In this document: piece by piece, positions 24,868-38,541 of the stretch
Layout: each line of letters opens with the position of its first letter
How positions within the stretch are numbered: the first letter of the stretch is position 1
DNA from: Sphagnum magellanicum
Taxonomy: Eukaryota > Streptophyta > Sphagnopsida > Sphagnales > Sphagnaceae
Assembly (NCBI GenBank): GCA_021904315.1
Contig: CM038923.1
Coordinates: forward strand, 14,824,038-14,888,037
Reading direction: 5' to 3'
Length of the DNA stretch: 64,000 nucleotides
Position numbers and translations under genes: made by a program
Notes under the pieces: generated by a model
What the model was told of the DNA's origin: nothing
The model's database searches: none
The model's input: only the letters and a program-made list of their open reading frames with translations

Positions 24868-27506
24868 CTAGAATTGAGAAAAATCAAGATTGCATAGTTG
24901 TTTGAAACTAAATCCAGGTGGTGATATGACAAATTGGCCTGAGAGGAAGAAGGACGTAACGGCTTTGTAAACAGCTTCAGTAAAATGGACCCCATCCCAC
25001 TCAATGTATTCTTTTGGGTTAAGTGCAGTATTGATATTCACAAATTGTGTGCCTCCCGTAGACAAGGATACATTGCCACTATCACCACAACTCACATTTA
25101 GATTGTAGTTGTATGCTCCTCCAAACCCACAACATACTTCCAATTTAGTACTGGGATTGAAACCTGTTTCACCCGCCAAATCCCCACAATAGAAAAACCA
25201 ACCAAAACACCCCATTTGTTATCATAACTCTCGCTAGGGTTGAGAAATTTGTATCATGTTTCTAGATCATGTTGGAAAAATTTCAAAGATTAAGTCATAA
25301 ATTGATGACCAAGAATGTGAAGCAAAATATACATTATAGAATAGAAAAATACCATATTGGGTTGGATTCGTAAACAATTCAATGACGGCATTGTAAAAGT
25401 CGAATTGGATAACCAATGTGCCATCTGCTTTGTAGTTTTCTTGAAGGCTTGTGAGTGCCCGTTCGAGTCCTATGTTGAACACTTGAGACACTTTGTTGTA
25501 CTCATCCAAGCAACCAATGCTGTCATATGGTCCACTCCCCGAAAAGGCTGTCAAAATCGAAGGACTACAACCTAGAGTTGGTTGGTTTCCAACTATGATT
25601 GTTCTTGCTCCACTTTCATGAAGTTGCTGCAAATTAATTTTTGTTATAAGTTAGTTTTTTTCAATTGAATGGGCACCTTTTTTCAATTGAATGGGCACCC
25701 CCCATTCATCCACCCACCACCCAAGTATCAAAACCCAAGCTCTTTTCGTTGAGAGCCATGTAGAAAAAAAATAGTAATATGGTTATTGACAAAGTGCTTA
25801 CAAAAGGGTGTTTCCCTAGTTGCAAACCCCAAACAATGTTTGCAAAGGTTTCTCACTCTTGTTGTTATGTACTTAACTGAATATATGGTTTATTGTTCAT
25901 GACAACAGTTCAATGAAAATACTACAAAACTTCAATCCATAATTCATATAAATTCGATAAGTATTGCACAATACACTTTTCAAATACATATCTCAATACT
26001 TTATTTCAACTTGAATTTGCAATTTGATCAATTTATTTCTATTCCATTTGGGTATAAATAAAGTGGTTGTTGACAAGTTTCTTTTACCTCAACAGCAGAG
26101 ACCAAAAGATTCAATGAGTGGGGTACAATCTCATCTATAACAGTTTGTGGTGAGGCTCCTCTAAAATACGCATAAATGAAGTCATTTCCTCCCATCTCCG
26201 GTATCAAGTATGCTGCGGTTGGCAAGAAGCTCAATGGTGTAGATGGCTCTGAAAGAGTGGGGAATACATAAAGAAATAGTATTCATACCATATGTTAATT
26301 TCCTCCCAAAAAAATCCAGAACCAAAAGGGAAGCAATTTTTTAGGACAAGAAAAATGGATCGTCTACCACCCAATCCAAGAATTGGTGACCACATGGTCA
26401 ATGACATGTCCTCCATATGCTTTTGCTCACACACCAAAGTGGAGTTGCACAATGAACCTTACACCAATTTAGTTCTTTTATGTAGTTTGTGGTGATGAAA
26501 AAAATCACCATATTGTAGGTTACAACAGATGAAAGTTTAAAGAAGTTTAAGTAGCAAGAGTAGTGTGGTTCTTTTACTTACGTGGGGAGCTGAAAAGTGC
26601 TTCCTTGTAAACAAAGAATTGGTCAAGCTCAAGTTGAAGGTAGATGGGATTTTTGGTAATGTCAGGTTGAATAGTTGCTCCTGAATATGCAAAGTTGACT
26701 CCATGAGTGTAATCAGTTTGGAATCCATTGTCCAACTCTAGTAAAATGGGTTCAAAAAATGGGAAACCAAAGGCTTGAGCTGCAACCCACCAAAAACAAC
26801 CAACAACGGTATATTTTAGTTTGCGCACTGAAAATCAGATCTACCTCTTTTTTGATACATGTTCAAAAGTTGACAAAAAACACCAACCAGCCAAAAATTA
26901 TTATGCAAGTAATTAAACATATTGCAATTGGGTTGTAATTATCTTTTAACATTAAAGAAAAAAAATCCATCAACTATTATGTATCGATTTGCCAGGGGAG
27001 GGTTTGTTCGAAAATTAACAATGTACATTCTTTTCTAAGTAATATAGGATCTGGTATATTTCATTGTGCATTTCATTGATATTTGGGTAATTTCACTACA
27101 ATGGAAATGACCAGCCACATGGTGAACATGGACTGGTTTGTACATACATTGATCATTTATTTGAAACATGGTAGTGAATTCATGATGTTTACCTATGAAA
27201 TCAACAATGAGTCGGCCATCAGAGTAGCGGTTGTGTCCCGGCTCATTAGTGAAACTATAGGATTCGCCATATGGATAGTTGAGAGTGGTAGCACCGAGCC
27301 CAGGAGCTAAGAGTTGTATGTTGCCTGTATCTGTAAGTGAATCCCCGAATATGAAAAATGCCTGTGGACATGTAAAGGAATTGGATAGCAATAATCGAGT
27401 AGCATTTGCAGGTAAGTCTGCAATGATCATACTACTGGAAGAGTTCGTGATATAAGACTCCTCATCACCATCTGTATCCTTCACCATTTCCAAATGGGGA
27501 CTTGAC

Positions 27507-27549
<43 letters not shown>

Positions 27550-27766
27550 GAGCAACACTGAAGCTTTTATGTCCAATGCTGCTAACATCGTGATGGATGC
27601 TGACATTGTCATGATTGTGACTTCCTTGTGCAGCAATTTTGCGAGCTAATTGTGCATGACTTGCTGAGAACAACAACAATGATACCTGCAACAACAACAA
27701 CAATGTGGCAATGTCGATAGACATTGCCATTCTGCACTGGTAGATTATTATGAAGCACAGTAGCAT
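24868..27766 (-). CDS. GDSL esterase/lipase (SGNH hydrolase), copy 2, five exons
   Basis: Paralogue of the 9.8-12.6 kb gene with identical exon phases. Exons: 27766-27193, 26779-26582, 26248-26088, 25626-25353, 25163-24868, joining in frame to 500 residues. A Met at 27730 (MAMSID) would give 488, and one at 27823 would give 519. The signal peptide is the same. Block I Ser143, block II Gly218, block III GGND with Asn279, and block V Asp459 and His462 are all present, so the enzyme should be active; it is probably secreted, with unknown substrate. Block III is the more common GGND, whereas copy 1 has GIND. The variable region before block I contains 14 consecutive threonines from a trinucleotide repeat (27508-27549); copy 1 has two. 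A one-base insertion relative to copy 1 near 25212 falls in intron 4 and is harmless with the exon 5 acceptor chosen here. Confidence 0.9.
27508..27549 (-). repeat. (TAG)14 microsatellite coding for poly-threonine
   Basis: Fourteen uninterrupted TAG units (CTA on the coding strand, read ACT) lie within exon 1 of GDSL copy 2 and encode a threonine run between the signal peptide and the catalytic domain. Copy 1 has only three TAG units at the same point. Confidence 0.9.
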
Positions 27767-27823
27767 GGTTCCAAAGCATTTGAACCCGCTCCAAATTAGG
27801 CTAGATAAAAAAATCATCTTCAA

Positions 27824-29770
27824 GATTAATTCACACTAGCCTAGCAGCACAAAATCAAATCTAGAAATTAATTTCAAAATCATTTGTAGTGATTAGGCTC
27901 TCTTACTAAAAAATTTGGTGCAAAGAAAATGGACATAATTAGCAATACAAGCCAAAGAATACACAAGTAATACAAGAATAGGTGGCAAAAGTCTAGAGGA
28001 GGTGAATTGGATGAGTGATCAGTGTGGGACTCACATGTAAGAATCTGTCAAGCTTTTGCTCCAACAGATGTGATATACAAGCCAAGAAGTGATCTGCTGA
28101 TCAGATGCTCCAGGAAACAAAGCACTCCTCTGCAATTTTGTGCATGCTGCTGGCTTTCATGGGTTTGATGCTTCAAGTGCCTACTATGATGTTGAAATCA
28201 ACACGCACCCATTCCAAATGTTTTGTCCCTTTGTCGTGCAAACATTTGCAGCTGCACATGGCAAATGATAATAAAACTTATCAACTGGAAAATCCCATCT
28301 GCAAACCAATAAACCCAACAAGTACAAATGACAGGAAATTGTTCCTTATTTGCTGCTTACCTCTCTTTCTTGTTTTTCATTGACCATGATTATCGATAGC
28401 AAAATTGCGAGAGACAAGTAAATTGAGTTCAGCTGTGCAAGAACACATATTTGTTCTTGCATGTGTGTTCTCAGTTTCAAGTAGATCTACATCTGATTTT
28501 TCAAGCTGTCAAGATGGACTTGAATTTGAGAAGACACTAAATAAATAAAATTTGCTTGAGAATATAATTTGAGCTCCCCAAGAAAAGCTAGCTTGAAAAT
28601 CACAATATTTTCATACATCTTCATAAAAAATCCAGAAGACCTTGGCATTGAATAGAGAATATTAACCAAGCGGAAAATGGGAAATCAAAGGTGATCCTGA
28701 ACATTGATGCAGATATCGACTGGGCATTTCCAAAACATATGCTCAGCTGCAAAAAAATAACCTGCTCCACCAATAAGAAAAACAACCCGCATAATAATAA
28801 CACCTTGTCTAACACTCCAAGATTAGTTTAAACTTTACAACTTCCCAGCTCTTCAATAGAAAAAGAAGAAGAAATGTAAAAACAAAACTGACTTGAAATT
28901 TGTGATTTGTGATGAAGAAGAAGAGACAGAGAGAGACTAAAAACATTTGTCTAGACTCCTGTTGAGAGATACACACCTTATAACCCCATCTCAGCAACCT
29001 GCACTCTTTTTGTTTTGTGCGCCTGAAGCACATAAAACAGCTAAAGTGCTGGATATGTTTCCTTGCAAATCCACATGAGATCCATGAATTGAAGGCTGTT
29101 CTTACATTTCCTTTTTGTCTTCCTTCTTTTTTCTCCCATCTTCATTAATGGCACTCAACTACCCAATGCCACCCCCACAAAAAAACTTGATTGTTGTTTG
29201 TTTTTATAGTCTGGTTGCTGACATGACCCAGTTGTTCTCCCCCATTTTTGTAAGCAAAAAAACAACCAAAATAAAATAAATAAATAAATATGATAATAAT
29301 TTTGGGATGATTGAAGATTGACAGCAAATCCATGATTGAAAACTTGGTAACCAAATTGCCAAGGATATCATTCATTCATTCATTCTCTCTCTCTCTTCTT
29401 TTATGAAGTAGAGAGAAGGTTGTGAACTATGTGATAAGAATCTTGTTTTTTTTTTTTTCCCTTTTTTTCCATAAAGATGAGAACTTTGGGACTAGGCAAG
29501 AGGCACCTTGAGTGTAAGTCAATAATAGTTTATTTGATCAATAGATTCAAGAGTTTAGTTTTTTTCAGCACCTCTTTTTCATTTTTTTCTTTTTTCTAAT
29601 ATAAATTTTGTGGGCGAATTTTTGCATTGTGGCTTTGAAAGTGTAAACTTGCAAAAAAATTGCTAAAATTTTGGAAAATATAGCAAAACTTTTGAAGCCA
29701 ACAAGATTGAAAAAAAGAAAAACTCTGGTTGGGTTATTTATGATTTTTTTTTTAATTACAATATTTTTCC
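27824..29770. other. Upstream region of GDSL copy 2
   Basis: Counterpart of 12591-14766, upstream of the minus-strand gene and conserved with it outside microsatellites and indels. It presumably contains the promoter. No motif can be assigned, and no frame in it is conserved as a protein. Confidence 0.55.
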
Positions 29771-29941
29771 ATCATCCCCATTTATTGTATTGCTTTGCTT
29801 TAGGAGTTGTACTTCTCTGCAGTAGTTGAATTTTTTTTCCCCAGACACCCATGTGAAGAAATTTCAACACTGAGCTTCAATCAAGCCTCCAGATTTCTTC
29901 AGGCAGCATAATTTTTCTTTTTCAGGGAGGTGGGTGTTGTT

Positions 29942-29950
<9 letters not shown>

Positions 29951-29978
<28 letters not shown>

Positions 29979-29979
29979 T
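29951..29979. repeat. (GT)n microsatellite
   Basis: A GT dinucleotide run of about 14 units at the right edge of copy 2. Copy 1 has a much shorter run at 15844-15855. Confidence 0.8.
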
Positions 29980-30170
29980 TGATGCACCTACCTTATTCAA
30001 TATGCCAAACGCATTTTGAAGTGAGAAATAATAATGCAGCAAATCTAATCTGACAGCCTAATTTAAGGCAGTTGAGCAAAGGAATCATCGAGCAAAGCAT
30101 TAGGCGGATATCAACTCGTGTTGAGCGGTTCTTAGGATCAGGGGACTGATACCCTTTGGTCATCAACTTT

Positions 30171-31336
30171 AGGCTAGTATTTCCTCAACTCACCCCAGTC
30201 TAGTCTTGTTGGTTCTTTGATACCAGGACCAGTGTCAGTCATGTAGCAGGTTCCAGCCTGCTATGAACCAGTGTCGTCCAAATCTTGATTTCTAAAGGTA
30301 CCTTTGGTCCCAGTTTTTTTATAAATAAAATATTTTAAAATTAATTTAATAAATAAATAATTTAGGGGCTGTGAATGGTCCAGTTTTAAGACCTGTTCTT
30401 TGGATTTTTTATTTTTTATTTTTTTGGTTTCAATCATTTTCACAAAGAATTTATGCTCGATCCAGGTCTAGTTTCATCTCCATTACACACAATTATTTTT
30501 TATAATTATTTTTAGGTTGATAGTATTAGTTTGTTCAACAAGTGTACATGGTTTAGTATAAAAATTATGTAATATTAATTATGTAAAACCAATCAAATGG
30601 AATAACTTGTCTGAAGTGTGAGGCCAAGCTTATATTTTAAAATATAAAGTTATACTTAGCTAACTAAAGAACCTAAACCTACTTTAAAAGGGACAACACT
30701 TGCAATTTAACGTCTAATTCAATTTTGAAAAGAGGCTAGTTACCTTGTAAAGCTCCAATGACGATTAAAAAATCTCAAAACCTCCTCCAGTTCAAAGACC
30801 CTAAAACTTGACCTATAACCTAAACCTACTAAATCCAAAAACCTCCCAACAACACTAGTATGAACAAATGAACCATGTTAAAAAAACTTTTTTTCATATT
30901 TCAATCCTTCCCAAACTTACCCCTTCAAAAGATATTTAAACTATTTTGCCAATCAATCATAGCTTTGAGCTTAACAATGTCCCCATGAATTTCATCATGC
31001 CCACCCCTTTCTTTAAAGAGGTGGACATCATGCAAATTCCATGAGACCTTATGACTAATTCTTGGGTTACAATAGTTATAATATTGACAATGTGCAATTT
31101 GTTCACAACGGTGGAGAATTCGAGGTTCTAGAGGCTCTAGGTGTTGATGAAGCACATATCACCAAAGTGCATTCAAAGAATTTGCAAAAACAAAGGTTTC
31201 TTTGAAAGTTGCATTATCATAATCCACTTACACAAACATTTTTTTAAAGGTGAATGATAATCAACATGTGGATCTTTCTCAAAATTAGATTATGAAATGT
31301 ATTATTTGACACGATGATTCAACCTCACCTTATATC
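30171..31336. other. AT-rich gene-poor stretch
   Basis: No convincing protein-coding frame. The part nearest 31.3 kb may be a decayed upstream portion of the hAT element that follows, but I see no terminal repeats. Confidence 0.45.
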
Positions 31337-32601
31337 TTGGCTAAACACATGAGATGTAAGAAAGGTCTCATTGCATACTATAAGTCTAATGGCATAACAA
31401 GCATGAAAAAATATGTTGATTCTACTCACGATGCCTTATTAAAGAGATTATTAATAGATGCAAACATTACCCAAGATCCACTTGATCATGAGGCCATTAA
31501 AAAGAAGGCACATGTATTTCCATGTGTATTATTTAGTTTTTTCTCTACTACAAGTAAGTTTTTTAAAATGGGTAAAGGGTTTTTACTTCTAAAGACTACT
31601 GAATCCATTTTGCTCCAAAGGTTAGCATGCAAGTTGTGTTGATGGGTTGTTTTCTCATCTATGAATGTTTTTGTTGAAGTTAATTTGCTAAGTTTTGTTG
31701 AAAAAATCATGACGACATATGTGTAGCCTACACATGATGTCTTTGCCATTATTATTAATTTTATCTCGAATGATTGGGAGGTAAAATATCTCACAAGTAG
31801 TGCAACTATGGACCTAAATTGTAGCAATTGTTGGATAAGTTTTCCTTGATTTAAAAAAATGTTGCTTTATGTCAAGCATGAAGGGTTTAACTTGCAAACA
31901 TGTGCATTTGCCCTAAGTTCTATTATATCATGTAGTAATTTGGCTATTTTGGAGCCATTTGATGGCTTGTGTTTGGGGCATGCACTTTCAAAGGTGTGCC
32001 AATATGTTATTTCCAATGACAAAATGTGTATTGGTCTACCCTACACATCTATAAATGTTGTTCAAGGTGCCATCCGGAAATCTATTACATGGCCCAAATT
32101 TTTCGGAAAAGGAAAGCAAGCATGGGGCAAAGTTTACATTAATTAAAAATTGAGGCCTAAAAAACGAAATATATTCGTGAAGACAAGGTAAGTCTTTTTT
32201 TAAATTATTTTTTGATTGTTTTGTGGTTTTTATTACTTTAAAAAAAATTTGTGGTTATGATTTATTTTTTATTGTTTATGTGGTTCATGGGTGTCATTTA
32301 ATTTGTCTTTGTTGTTGGTAACAAATTTGCAAGTTAGGTATTTTTGTTACAAGATGCCTTAACTTTTTGGAACATCACTATATTATGTTACAACCAACAA
32401 TTTGTGGCATTACAAAGTTGTGTACCATCTCTAAGAATTTGGGTTGTATGTGAAGTTATGGCAAAAGTTCTATCCTCTTTAGTCATTGGTTGTGTGTTTG
32501 ATCCACGATCATGGACATTGGTTGCTTGGATATGTTCTGCATTTTATAAAATCGACTTGTCGGGACATTCAAGAAGAGCTAGAATCCCAAATTGTTCCTA
32601 A
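31337..32601 (+). pseudogene. Decayed hAT-family transposase
   Basis: Successive plus-strand fragments read as one hAT-type transposase in order. 31337-31642 has KGLIAYYKSNGITSMKKYVD, then SFFSTTSKF, then ESILLQRLACKLC. 31650-31800 has FVEKIMTTYV, a stop, then THDVFAIIINFISNDW. 31859-32146 has VKHEGFNLQTCAFALSS and GHALSKVCQY. 32344-32601 has ALQS.VPS.RIWVVCEVMA. Such enzymes cut and paste elements with 8-bp target duplications. The frame is broken by stops (for example at 31642 and near 31724), by a deletion between TYV and THDVFA, and by frame changes. I see no intact RNase H-like triad and no C-terminal dimerisation region. Confidence 0.7.
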
Positions 32602-35600
32602 CAACCATGTCAAAGAAGATTTTTTATCATGAATCAAAGGAGTTCATGATTTGCATGAATTCACAGATTCTAAAAGTTTTTCTACCCTTCGTTTCCTTTT
32701 TGCATGAATTTGATAAAAAATGAGGTTGACTTTGACATTTGATCTTTGGTTTAAGTTGATGTAACTAGGTACAACATATTTAGATCGTGAAAATGTTGTT
32801 GTTGAATATAATGAAAAGATGTTGAATTTATTAAAGGAGGCAAACAAGGTGTTGATGCCTATTAACATCAAAGCAACATCAAATGTCTTATAATTCAATT
32901 ATGTGTGGGCAAGTCTACAATTCATGCATACAATGCTTAGTGTGTGTCTTTATATTTTGAGGTAGAAAATCTTTAAGCTTGCAACATGATTTTGAAAGGT
33001 TAAAATGTGTGTTTTGTTGTCATTTATTTACAATTTGAAGGAAGAATGGAAGTTTATAATATTTGGTTACATGGAGGTGAAGCAACATTTGAATTGAACT
33101 TTTGCTCCAAATTTTGAATTTATAGAACTAAAATCATTTGTTGGACCAACTAGAACTAGAAACTTGCAAGCTCAAAGCTTTTCCAAAATTATGTAACATT
33201 TTTTTTGTTTGATATTTGTGACTAGAGTATCAAGGTGCATGTGAAAGGACATAGAACTATTACAAATCTCGAAAACTTTTTGGTTGCATAGAAGGAAGGT
33301 ATTATAATGTAATTTGCAAAAGGAGGAGCAAAGCCATTAGTGTATAGGTAGTCAACATTGTCCTTGAGTACCATGTAGGTTCCTCAACCTAAAACTCATT
33401 TTCCTTTCCAATTGGATCCAAATGTGTCCATATAAAGCCTAACGAAACCCATTTGGAGAACATATTTGGACATCATTGATTGAGGGGGATGCAAACCAAA
33501 ATTTTACTATAGTTTTCATTCAAAGTCAAATATGTTGATTAGTTAGAAAGTAGCAAATATCAATCATCAAATATTTCAAAGTTATGTTTTGATTTGAATG
33601 TAACAAAATCAAGGTGATTGACTTTAGATAAATGTAATGTAATTTTTTTCAAACAATATTGTAATTAATTGTTTTGATAGTCAATATTTCTTATTGGTTT
33701 CCTATTGTATTCAAACAACATATGAACAAATCATGTTGAATTTTGTCAATTGAATTTTAGTTAATATATGGGTTTTCATTTATTGTCTTAGTTTTTTGTA
33801 TTGTAATTTGCAAAAGAGAATACATGTGTGAATATAAATATATGTTTTTATGATGTAATATATTAGTGATTTGTTGTTTCTACTAGAAGATGCTATAAAT
33901 TTTAAATTGTGATTACATTTTAGCCTTCAAAATGGGTTTTTGAGTTGTAATGACCCCTTGCAACTTCATTGCAACTCAATGTATTTCTATGGTATGAGTG
34001 TTATTAAACAAGTTGCATGAATTGTATTAAACACAATTCATCATATATGGAATTGATACATATGCAAACATGTAAGAACAACTATTATGCAACCAATGTG
34101 CATCTATTTTGTAATGACATGTTGACATTGCTTTTTAAGGTCCATAATGTCAATGGATTTGCATTATTTGACCATTCGTAAGTTTTTTAATGTGTAATAA
34201 TCCAATTTCAATGTTAAAATGGGTTTCATTGATTAAGGGTTGAAGGAAACCATACTTGTATAATGATTTCAATGCATCAATATTTGTCTTATAACATGTT
34301 GGATTACATACACATTGATTACATATTTTCATTAATTTTGAAATGTCATTTTGGAATTTTTAAAAAATGTTTTGTCTTCAATATTAGGGGGCCTTTGTGG
34401 TCCATGGATGTATTTGATCATGCTCCATCATTAATGCAATTTGTTACTATTGATGATTTATATCGATTGATGTCTTGTATAACATTTAAATAAGTAACCA
34501 TATTCTTTTTTAAAAAATTATCATTGCATAATGATTATACGAATGTGTTGAGATTTGAAGAATCATTAAGCCATAATAATGTATTGATATGTAAGTTGTT
34601 ATTTTTTGTAATTCATAACACCCACAATGAGTTATTATTTGATTAAGCATGCCAACATTGTTGTTAGATAATTTTTTTCTATTTCTCACCTTTATTCAAT
34701 AAAACCCATGTATTTGAAAATAACATCAATAATAATGTGTACAAATGTAACAAACTTTTGGATTTATTCTTACATTTTTGCATCCTTCATTTTTTGTCAA
34801 CATGTTTATGACATAGAATAAGTCGATATTTATGTTTTATTAACTTAGAATTGCTAACAAAGGACAAAGATTGAATGCATAATTGAAAATGTAACAAACT
34901 TGGTGTTCCCATGAAGTTTATTAGATTGAAAATCCTTTATCTTTGTATTACACGACTACTTTTAGAAGCCATGACATATTTATCATAAACTTTTAAATGT
35001 TGTAATAAACTACATTTTTCTTTTACAACACATGGTTTGTGGGTTGATAATGATGTCATTGAAATCTATACTTTGTATTTTATCAAGGATTTTTTTTTCA
35101 TTGATGTTTGACAATCTTGATACTGCTAATTTAATTCCAAGGCGTATATGTCTATGTTGTATCATGTTAAATACAAAAATAGAAATAAATGATGTTTTGA
35201 AAATTAATAATGAATTTTGTCTAAATTCATCAAATGTTACACATGGCTTGGGGTTGATCAAATACGTGTGATCTCTTATTCTATAGTTCATTCTAGAAAC
35301 TTATGGGTTATTCTACTTTGCTTTAACATTGATTTTTGTGCATTCCCAACTTTGACGCATGATCTCTCAATCATTTAAGCAGCATCCTTGGTAAGTAATA
35401 ATTATTTTCATCCTGATGGGTTTATGTTCTATTGTGGTTCGCCAACATTTGAACATGGATGTACTAGTTGGTTGTTATGAATTTTGCATTATTTTTGCAG
35501 GTCACATTGTGAATGGAATTTTGACAATTGCAGTCAAAAAAGAGTTGCAAAATTGGAATTACCATAAATTTGGGGTTGGTGGTCAACTTTTGCAAAAATG

Positions 35601-38413
35601 TTTATGATAGAAATTAATTTCAATGTAATTACTTCTAGTTGATGTGAAAATCTAAATGACCTTTCTTGCATTGAAATGGTTAAAATCCTTGCATTCTTAA
35701 CTTACACTCTTATGAGTTTGGAACTTCATAATTATTAATAAATTTAACAAAATCAAACACCCAAATACTTCATTTTGTAAGTTTTTTGTAAAACTTTCCA
35801 TTGCATTATCAAGTTCAATTGAACATCATTTTCCTTTTTAAATTGAACTTTAAATGGGAAGATGTTTTAAAAAACTTTTGTCCATGCTTTTGAAACCATC
35901 ATAACTTTTAAAAAGAAATTTGTTTTGAGTATGCAATTTTGCTATTTTATATATAATTCTCCTTGATAAGTACGTTTCTAACAATCAAATGATCTTTTCT
36001 GTTTGATTTTTAAAACTTTATTTTGAGCATCCTAGACCATTGAAGAGTTCAAGTTTCAAAGTGAAAATTCATGTTGAAAGTTCTAAAAATGCCTCCATTC
36101 AATTTTCAAACATTTTCACTTTTTTTGGGTGAACATTGCATTCTCCTTGACCAACATCATGTCTTTAACTTACATTTGACTCAAGTCCATATTAAGTTTT
36201 TAGTTTAATTTCATCATGGCAATCAAAAATGAGCTTGAGTTAAGGTTATGACAACCATAATGCACTATAATAGTTGAGGACCTTTTGTTTTGTATGCAAT
36301 AATGGAAATCACTCACAAAAAATCTTCTATTATATATTTATTGCAAATAATAATGAACAATTCTTAAAGATCTTAGCTTTGAATACTACATTGAGTACAA
36401 CATAGACTAATTGTCTAAAATGCATCCATGTGTTATATTCCAACATATGATCTCAACAACACACAAGTAACTTTGAAATGATACATTTATACATTAAACC
36501 ATATAAATTTGTACACACATCAACATAAACAAATTATTTGTCCCCAAATCAAAAACCTTTAACATTTCATAATTAATAATCATATCACAAATTGTGCATT
36601 GGAAAATATTTGAAACAAACAAAATGCATGTTACATATAACATAAGCTTAGTGCATTCATCCAACAACATAACACATTTTTACCATGAATAGACTTACAA
36701 ACACATTCCAACATAAATGAAGGATGCACAAAATCAATTATAATAAATTTGAATGTCATAAGTATTTTTGTGTCAAACTAATTTCATTTGAATTTCAATA
36801 TTTCATTTTTCATCTTGCTGAGTTCTACCTCCAACTTCCTAGTTCTCTCAATTCTTCTTTTTTTATTTGCCAAGGTCTTCAACAATAGATTAAAAGGACC
36901 TATCATTGCAGTTCCCCTATTATCACACACATGTTTTCCTATTGCCATACATCGTTGTTTGCTATCCTTGCACATAAAAACCTTATTGTCATCCACTATT
37001 GTTACCTATCCTTCTACAAGGACACTTGAGTTCTCTTGAATTTTCATTTGGGAAATTGTCAATTCCAGTAAAAAAGATTTTCAAAGAATCGATATACAAG
37101 TAATTTTTTGGAATCTATCATATGGTTTTCCTTGGACAATTTTAAAGACATTTCCTATTGGATGGTCATCCTAGGACATTTCCAAAGACAATTTCCCTAC
37201 AACTACATGGATATGAAAGGACAAATTAACATGTGTTTTTTCATGTCCATGATATTTATATTAGTTCAAAATAAACTTGACACTGATTTAAATAATGATG
37301 AATTATTGGAAACCATATGAAAACAAAAGGACAAAAAAATTTAATCATCATTGGTAATGCATAGCAATTCAGAGTCCAAATTGGGTATAAAGTGTGCAAT
37401 GAGAAATTGAGTTGATAAAGTTTTTATGTGCAACCAAGTGTGCAATCGTGGGGTGAATGGAGAATGGTGAATTCAAATTATAGCCATTAATCCTAGGTCA
37501 CAGACTTTCACATGTTTATATATTTGCACATTCTAAAACTTGGGTTTTGTGACTATGCATTCACTATATACCAAATTTTAACAAGAATGTTTTGAATTCA
37601 AAAAAATAAATCCAAAATGTGGTTTTAGAATATGCAATAATAAGTTAGCTACCCTAATTGATTAAAAAAATATTAACACCACCATTTGCATTTAATGAAT
37701 GCCAAACCAACATGCAAACACATATAGAACCAAATAAAACACAATTTAATTTTGCACTTTTAAGAACCTATTGTGATGCACCCACACACACACACACACA
37801 CAAAACACCACCACATTTTTTCCCTAGTATATTTTGGTCCCTCACTAGACTCAAAAAATATGTTTGTTGAAATCACAATGATGTTGCAAAACAAATAACT
37901 TACACAATTTAAAAAGTACTCTCCAACATGTTAGAGTAACTGGGTGAAAGTTACTCACCGACCTATCCCTCCTCAGTGTCTCTATAGCGTGTCCTTTTAC
38001 ATTGTCATTATCATGACGATGTGTTATGTACAAAAAAAGGTTTGCAAATAACCCCTTCTCATATACATATAACATAGCTAAGGTTGAAAATACAACTTGT
38101 ATTTCTGAAAGCTTCCAAAGAACTTGAACACCTCACTATTAACAAATGTGAAAATGAACGAGTCATATTCAATTTTGTCCATTGATTAGGTATATACACG
38201 ATTCACATTAGGTATATACACTAATTGAAATATGACTTGTTCACTAACTCGACCCAAGAAACTAGTGCATGAACTAACTACAAACCGGTTCACATTGAAT
38301 CAAATATCACACCAAAACATACGTAGTCAATTTCTCCTCAAAAATGTGGACGCAAAAAGAACACACACATCAGAGTAAAATTACTAACTAACTACTGCCG
38401 TACCGGTCACAGT
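32602..38413. other. AT-rich gene-poor stretch
   Basis: Mostly AT-rich DNA with short spurious frames. The first 700 bases may continue the dead hAT element. The 70-codon minus-strand frame at 36784-36996 has a Lys/Arg-rich, coiled-coil-like end but no recognised domain. A short CA run lies at about 37784-37801, and attaggtatatacac is repeated near 38186 and 38208. Confidence 0.45.
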
Positions 38414-38499
38414 GTGAACAGGGATTTTCCAAATGCCAGCAATTGTGGAGAACGTGGGAAAAACAATTGGGAACTGCACGACGTCGGTAACGTATCACC

Positions 38500-38541
38500 C
38501 GCAAAATGTGCAACTGAGAACGCAAAATGTGGAACTGAGAA
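38500..38541. repeat. 21-bp tandem duplication upstream of VPS29
   Basis: cgcaaaatgtgcaactgagaa at 38500-38520 is followed directly by a copy with one difference at 38521-38541. It lies in the GC-richer region before the VPS29 start, probably promoter or 5' leader. A regulatory role is possible but not shown. Confidence 0.7.

Larger units (their letters stand above)
22997..30170. repeat. Segmental duplication, copy 2
   Basis: Same-orientation paralogue of 8475-17016, offset by roughly 14.5 kb at the left edge. It keeps a complete GDSL gene and the conserved upstream block. It lacks the two large insertions of copy 1 and contains a Helitron at 23536-24148, a (TAG)14 expansion in exon 1 and an expanded (GT)n run near 29950. 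Confidence 0.85.
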
